From contig CAMBVS010000022.1 in assembly GCA_945871425.1 (NCBI GenBank), forward strand, positions 1-54,655: a DNA stretch of 54,655 bases, given 5' to 3'. Positions 52,662-54,655 of this stretch are shown here, piece by piece. The notes beneath the pieces were generated by a model that was not told the DNA's origin, did no database searches, and saw nothing but the letters and a program-made list of their open reading frames with translations. The stretch is from Rhizobium sp. Q54. Its GTDB lineage: Bacteria; Pseudomonadota; Alphaproteobacteria; SHVZ01. Position 1 is the stretch's first letter; the number at the start of each line of letters is the position of its first letter. The translations under genes were made by a program, and so were the position numbers.

Positions 52662-53716
52662 CCGGCACGTCGGCCGAACGCGCGCGCCTTGTCTCCGGCG
52701 CGCAGGCCGAGGTCGATGCCGTCGAGGCGTCGATCCGCCCGCAGCGTCTCGACGATTTCGTCGGCCAGCGCCAGGCGCGGGGCAATCTCAGCGTCTTCAT
52801 CCAGGCGGCGAAGGCGAGAGGCGAGGCGCTCGACCATGTGCTGCTGCATGGGCCGCCCGGCCTCGGCAAGACGACGCTGGCCCAGATCGTCTCCCGCGAG
52901 CTGGGATCGAGCTTCCGCGCCACCTCCGGCCCCGTCATCGCCAAGGCCGGCGATCTCGCGGCGCTGCTGACCAACCTGCAGCCGCGCGACGTCCTCTTCA
53001 TCGACGAGATCCATCGCCTCAACCCGGCGGTCGAAGAAACGTTGTATCCGGCGATGGAGGACTTCCAGCTCGACCTGATCATCGGCGAGGGACCGGCGGC
53101 GCGCTCGATCCGCATCGACCTGCCGCCCTTCACCCTGATCGGCGCCACCACGCGCTCGGGCCTGCTGACCACGCCGCTGCGCGAGCGCTTCGGCATCCCG
53201 CTCCGCCTCAACTTCTACGAGGTCGACGAGCTGGTCTCGATCGTGCGCCGCGCCGCCGGCATCCATGGCATCGAGATGACCGAGGACGGCGCGACCGAGG
53301 TGGCGAGGCGCGCCCGGGGAACGCCCCGGATCGCCGGGCGGCTGCTCCGGCGCGTCCGCGATTTCGCCGCCGTCGACGGCCACAAGGTGATCGACGCCAA
53401 GGCCGCCGACGCGGCGCTCAACCGCCTCGAGGTCGACCGCAACGGCCTGGACGCCATGGACCGCCGGTATCTCTCCTGCCTCATCGACAACTACGGCGGC
53501 GGCCCGGTCGGGGTCGAGACCCTGGCCGCCGCGCTTTCCGAGCAGCGCGACGTCATCGAGGACGTGATCGAGCCCTATCTGATGCAGCAGGGCCTGGTGC
53601 AGCGGACGCCGCGCGGGCGGATGCTGGCGGCCCAGGGCTACCGCCATCTCGGGCTGCCGGTGCCGTCCACCGCCGCCCAGTACGACCTCCTCGCCGCGGA
53701 GGCCGACGATGCCTGA
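52658..53716 (+). CDS. ruvB: Holliday junction branch migration ATPase RuvB
   Basis: 352 residues. [18 protein letters not shown], Walker [15 protein letters not shown], Walker [17 protein letters not shown], sensor [19 protein letters not shown] and the winged-helix end with [23 protein letters not shown]+ motor that drives branch migration on RuvA. Overlaps the ybgC start by eight bases. Confidence 0.97.
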   Translation: MTGTSAERARLVSGAQAEVDAVEASIRPQRLDDFVGQRQARGNLSVFIQAAKARGEALDHVLLHGPPGLGKTTLAQIVSRELGSSFRATSGPVIAKAGDLAALLTNLQPRDVLFIDEIHRLNPAVEETLYPAMEDFQLDLIIGEGPAARSIRIDLPPFTLIGATTRSGLLTTPLRERFGIPLRLNFYEVDELVSIVRRAAGIHGIEMTEDGATEVARRARGTPRIAGRLLRRVRDFAAVDGHKVIDAKAADAALNRLEVDRNGLDAMDRRYLSCLIDNYGGGPVGVETLAAALSEQRDVIEDVIEPYLMQQGLVQRTPRGRMLAAQGYRHLGLPVPSTAAQYDLLAAEADDA

Positions 53717-54134
53717 GGCCGGCCATCGTTTTGCCATACGCGTCTACTACGAAGACACCGACGCGGGCGGGATCGTCTATCACAGCAACTACCTTAAGTT
53801 TGCTGAACGAGCCCGAACCGAGTGGTTGCGCGACTTAGGCGTGCAACAACGGCAGTGGCGCGAGGAAACGGGGCTCGGCTTCGCCGTGACCCGATGCGAG
53901 ATCGATTTCCGCCGCTCCGCCCGGCTCGACGACGTCCTCGACGTCGCGACCCGGGTCCTGGAGGTCGGCGGCGCGTCGCTGGTGGCCGAGCAGGTCATCC
54001 GGCGCGAAGCGGACGAGGTTGCAAGGCTCAGGCTCGTGGTCGCCTGCGTAGACGGGCACGGACGGCCGGCGCGACTGCCCAAGAATCTGCGGGCCGCCAT
54101 GGCGGCGGCAACCGCTCGAGGAGTGAACGACTAG
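53709..54134 (+). CDS. ybgC: YbgC-type acyl-CoA thioesterase (Tol-Pal associated)
   Basis: 141 residues. [20 protein letters not shown] contains the catalytic Asp and the hot-dog fold signature; [15 protein letters not shown] follows. Hydrolyses short or medium acyl-CoA thioesters. Immediately upstream of tolQ, the standard start of the tol-pal operon. Ends with TAG. Confidence 0.95.
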   Translation: MPEAGHRFAIRVYYEDTDAGGIVYHSNYLKFAERARTEWLRDLGVQQRQWREETGLGFAVTRCEIDFRRSARLDDVLDVATRVLEVGGASLVAEQVIRREADEVARLRLVVACVDGHGRPARLPKNLRAAMAAATARGVND

Positions 54135-54655
54135 ATGGAACCTAAGCTCGTCAACGCCGTCACCCTCGCCGGATCCGTCGGATCCACCGACATGTCGATC
54201 ATCGGCCTGTTCCTCCAGGCCGAGTATGTCGTGAAGGCGGTGATGATCCTGCTCATCTTCGCCTCGTTCTGGTGCTGGGCGATCATCTTCGACAAGGTCA
54301 TCAGGCTCCGGCGCCTGCAGGCGCAGGCGAGCGAGTTCGAAGAGCAGTTCTGGTCGGGCGCGCCGCTCGAGGATCTCTACGACCGGCTCGGCAGCCGGCC
54401 GGGCGAGCCGATGAGCGCGATCTTCTCGTCCGCCATGCGCGAGTGGCGCCGCTCGGCGGCCAAGGGCCTGGTCGGCTCCGGCCCGATGCGCGCCAGCCTC
54501 CGCCAGCGCATCGAGCAGGTGATGCAGATCACCCTTCAGCGCGAAATGAGCCAGGTCGAACGCTACATGACCTTCCTCGCCTCGGTCGGCTCGACCGCGC
54601 CGTTCATCGGCCTCTTCGGCACGGTGTGGGGCATCATGAACAGCTTCAAGTCGAT
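54135..54655 (+). CDS. tolQ: Tol-Pal system proton channel protein TolQ, 3' end outside window
   Basis: 173 codons visible from ATG 54135, directly after the ybgC stop. First membrane segment AVMILLIFASFWCWAIIFDK, a cytoplasmic loop (LRQRIEQVMQITLQREMSQV), then the start of the second segment TFLASVGSTAPFIGLFGTVW with the conserved G-L-F-G-T-V-W-G. TolQ with TolR uses the proton gradient to drive TolA in outer-membrane constriction. Cut by the window end. Confidence 0.95.
   Translation, partial: MEPKLVNAVTLAGSVGSTDMSIIGLFLQAEYVVKAVMILLIFASFWCWAIIFDKVIRLRRLQAQASEFEEQFWSGAPLEDLYDRLGSRPGEPMSAIFSSAMREWRRSAAKGLVGSGPMRASLRQRIEQVMQITLQREMSQVERYMTFLASVGSTAPFIGLFGTVWGIMNSFKS

Overview
The window looks like chromosomal DNA of a high-GC, flagellated alphaproteobacterium, probably of the Rhodospirillales or a related order. 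The inference rests on gene content: an FlbD-type sigma-54 activator, SciP (DUF1153, the CtrA inhibitor) with a CtrA-like box upstream, an alphaproteobacterial fliF-fliG-fliH-fliN-motA-flbD-flhA-flhF-flhG operon, DUF4164-zapA-6S RNA-fau, and yebC-ruvC-ruvA-ruvB-ybgC-tolQ. No tRNA, rRNA, CRISPR array or insertion sequence was recognised, and no stretch over 300 bases lacks a gene.

Bases 1-13167 (minus strand) are a tightly packed run of eight genes, mostly joined by ATGA or GTGA overlaps: six TPR-domain O-glycosyltransferases of the OGT/SPINDLY (GT41) type, one GT-B glycosyltransferase and one FkbM methyltransferase. Facing away are a sugar-nucleotide epimerase (13251) and a cobalamin-binding-type radical SAM protein (14301) with a well-spaced sigma-54 promoter. 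Then come fliK (its own sigma-54 promoter), flgD, flgE, a seventh TPR glycosyltransferase on the opposite strand (20402-22825), sciP, and a ten-gene flagellar operon (23482-35673). The natural reading is a flagellar protein glycosylation island built into the flagellar regulon. fliF carries an in-frame amber codon at codon 105 (GY-stop-IFDK where the family has GYEIFDK), so the organism as sequenced may lack an M-ring, or the base may be an error.

Bases 35677-42207 (mostly minus strand) hold central carbon genes: tkt, a GNAT acetyltransferase, gap, class I fba and a thiE-like gene. The pgk often found between gap and fba is absent; that interval holds a hypothetical gene, a Lys-rich secreted protein and a parDE toxin-antitoxin pair with a palindromic operator. 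Bases 42302-46757 look like an accessory insert between tkt and DUF4164-zapA: a low-GC HEPN-like gene, an M81 (MlrC-like) metallopeptidase coupled to an orphan peptide-binding protein, and a divergent HD-domain protein resembling the PhnZ/MIOX oxygenases, with a tandem-repeat operator in the shared promoter.

Bases 46812-54655 are conserved housekeeping: DUF4164, zapA, 6S RNA, fau, a YmdB-type phosphoesterase, an internally deleted histidine kinase remnant, an Hpt-like protein with a CheY-like regulator, then yebC, ruvCAB, ybgC and the start of tolQ, cut by the window end.
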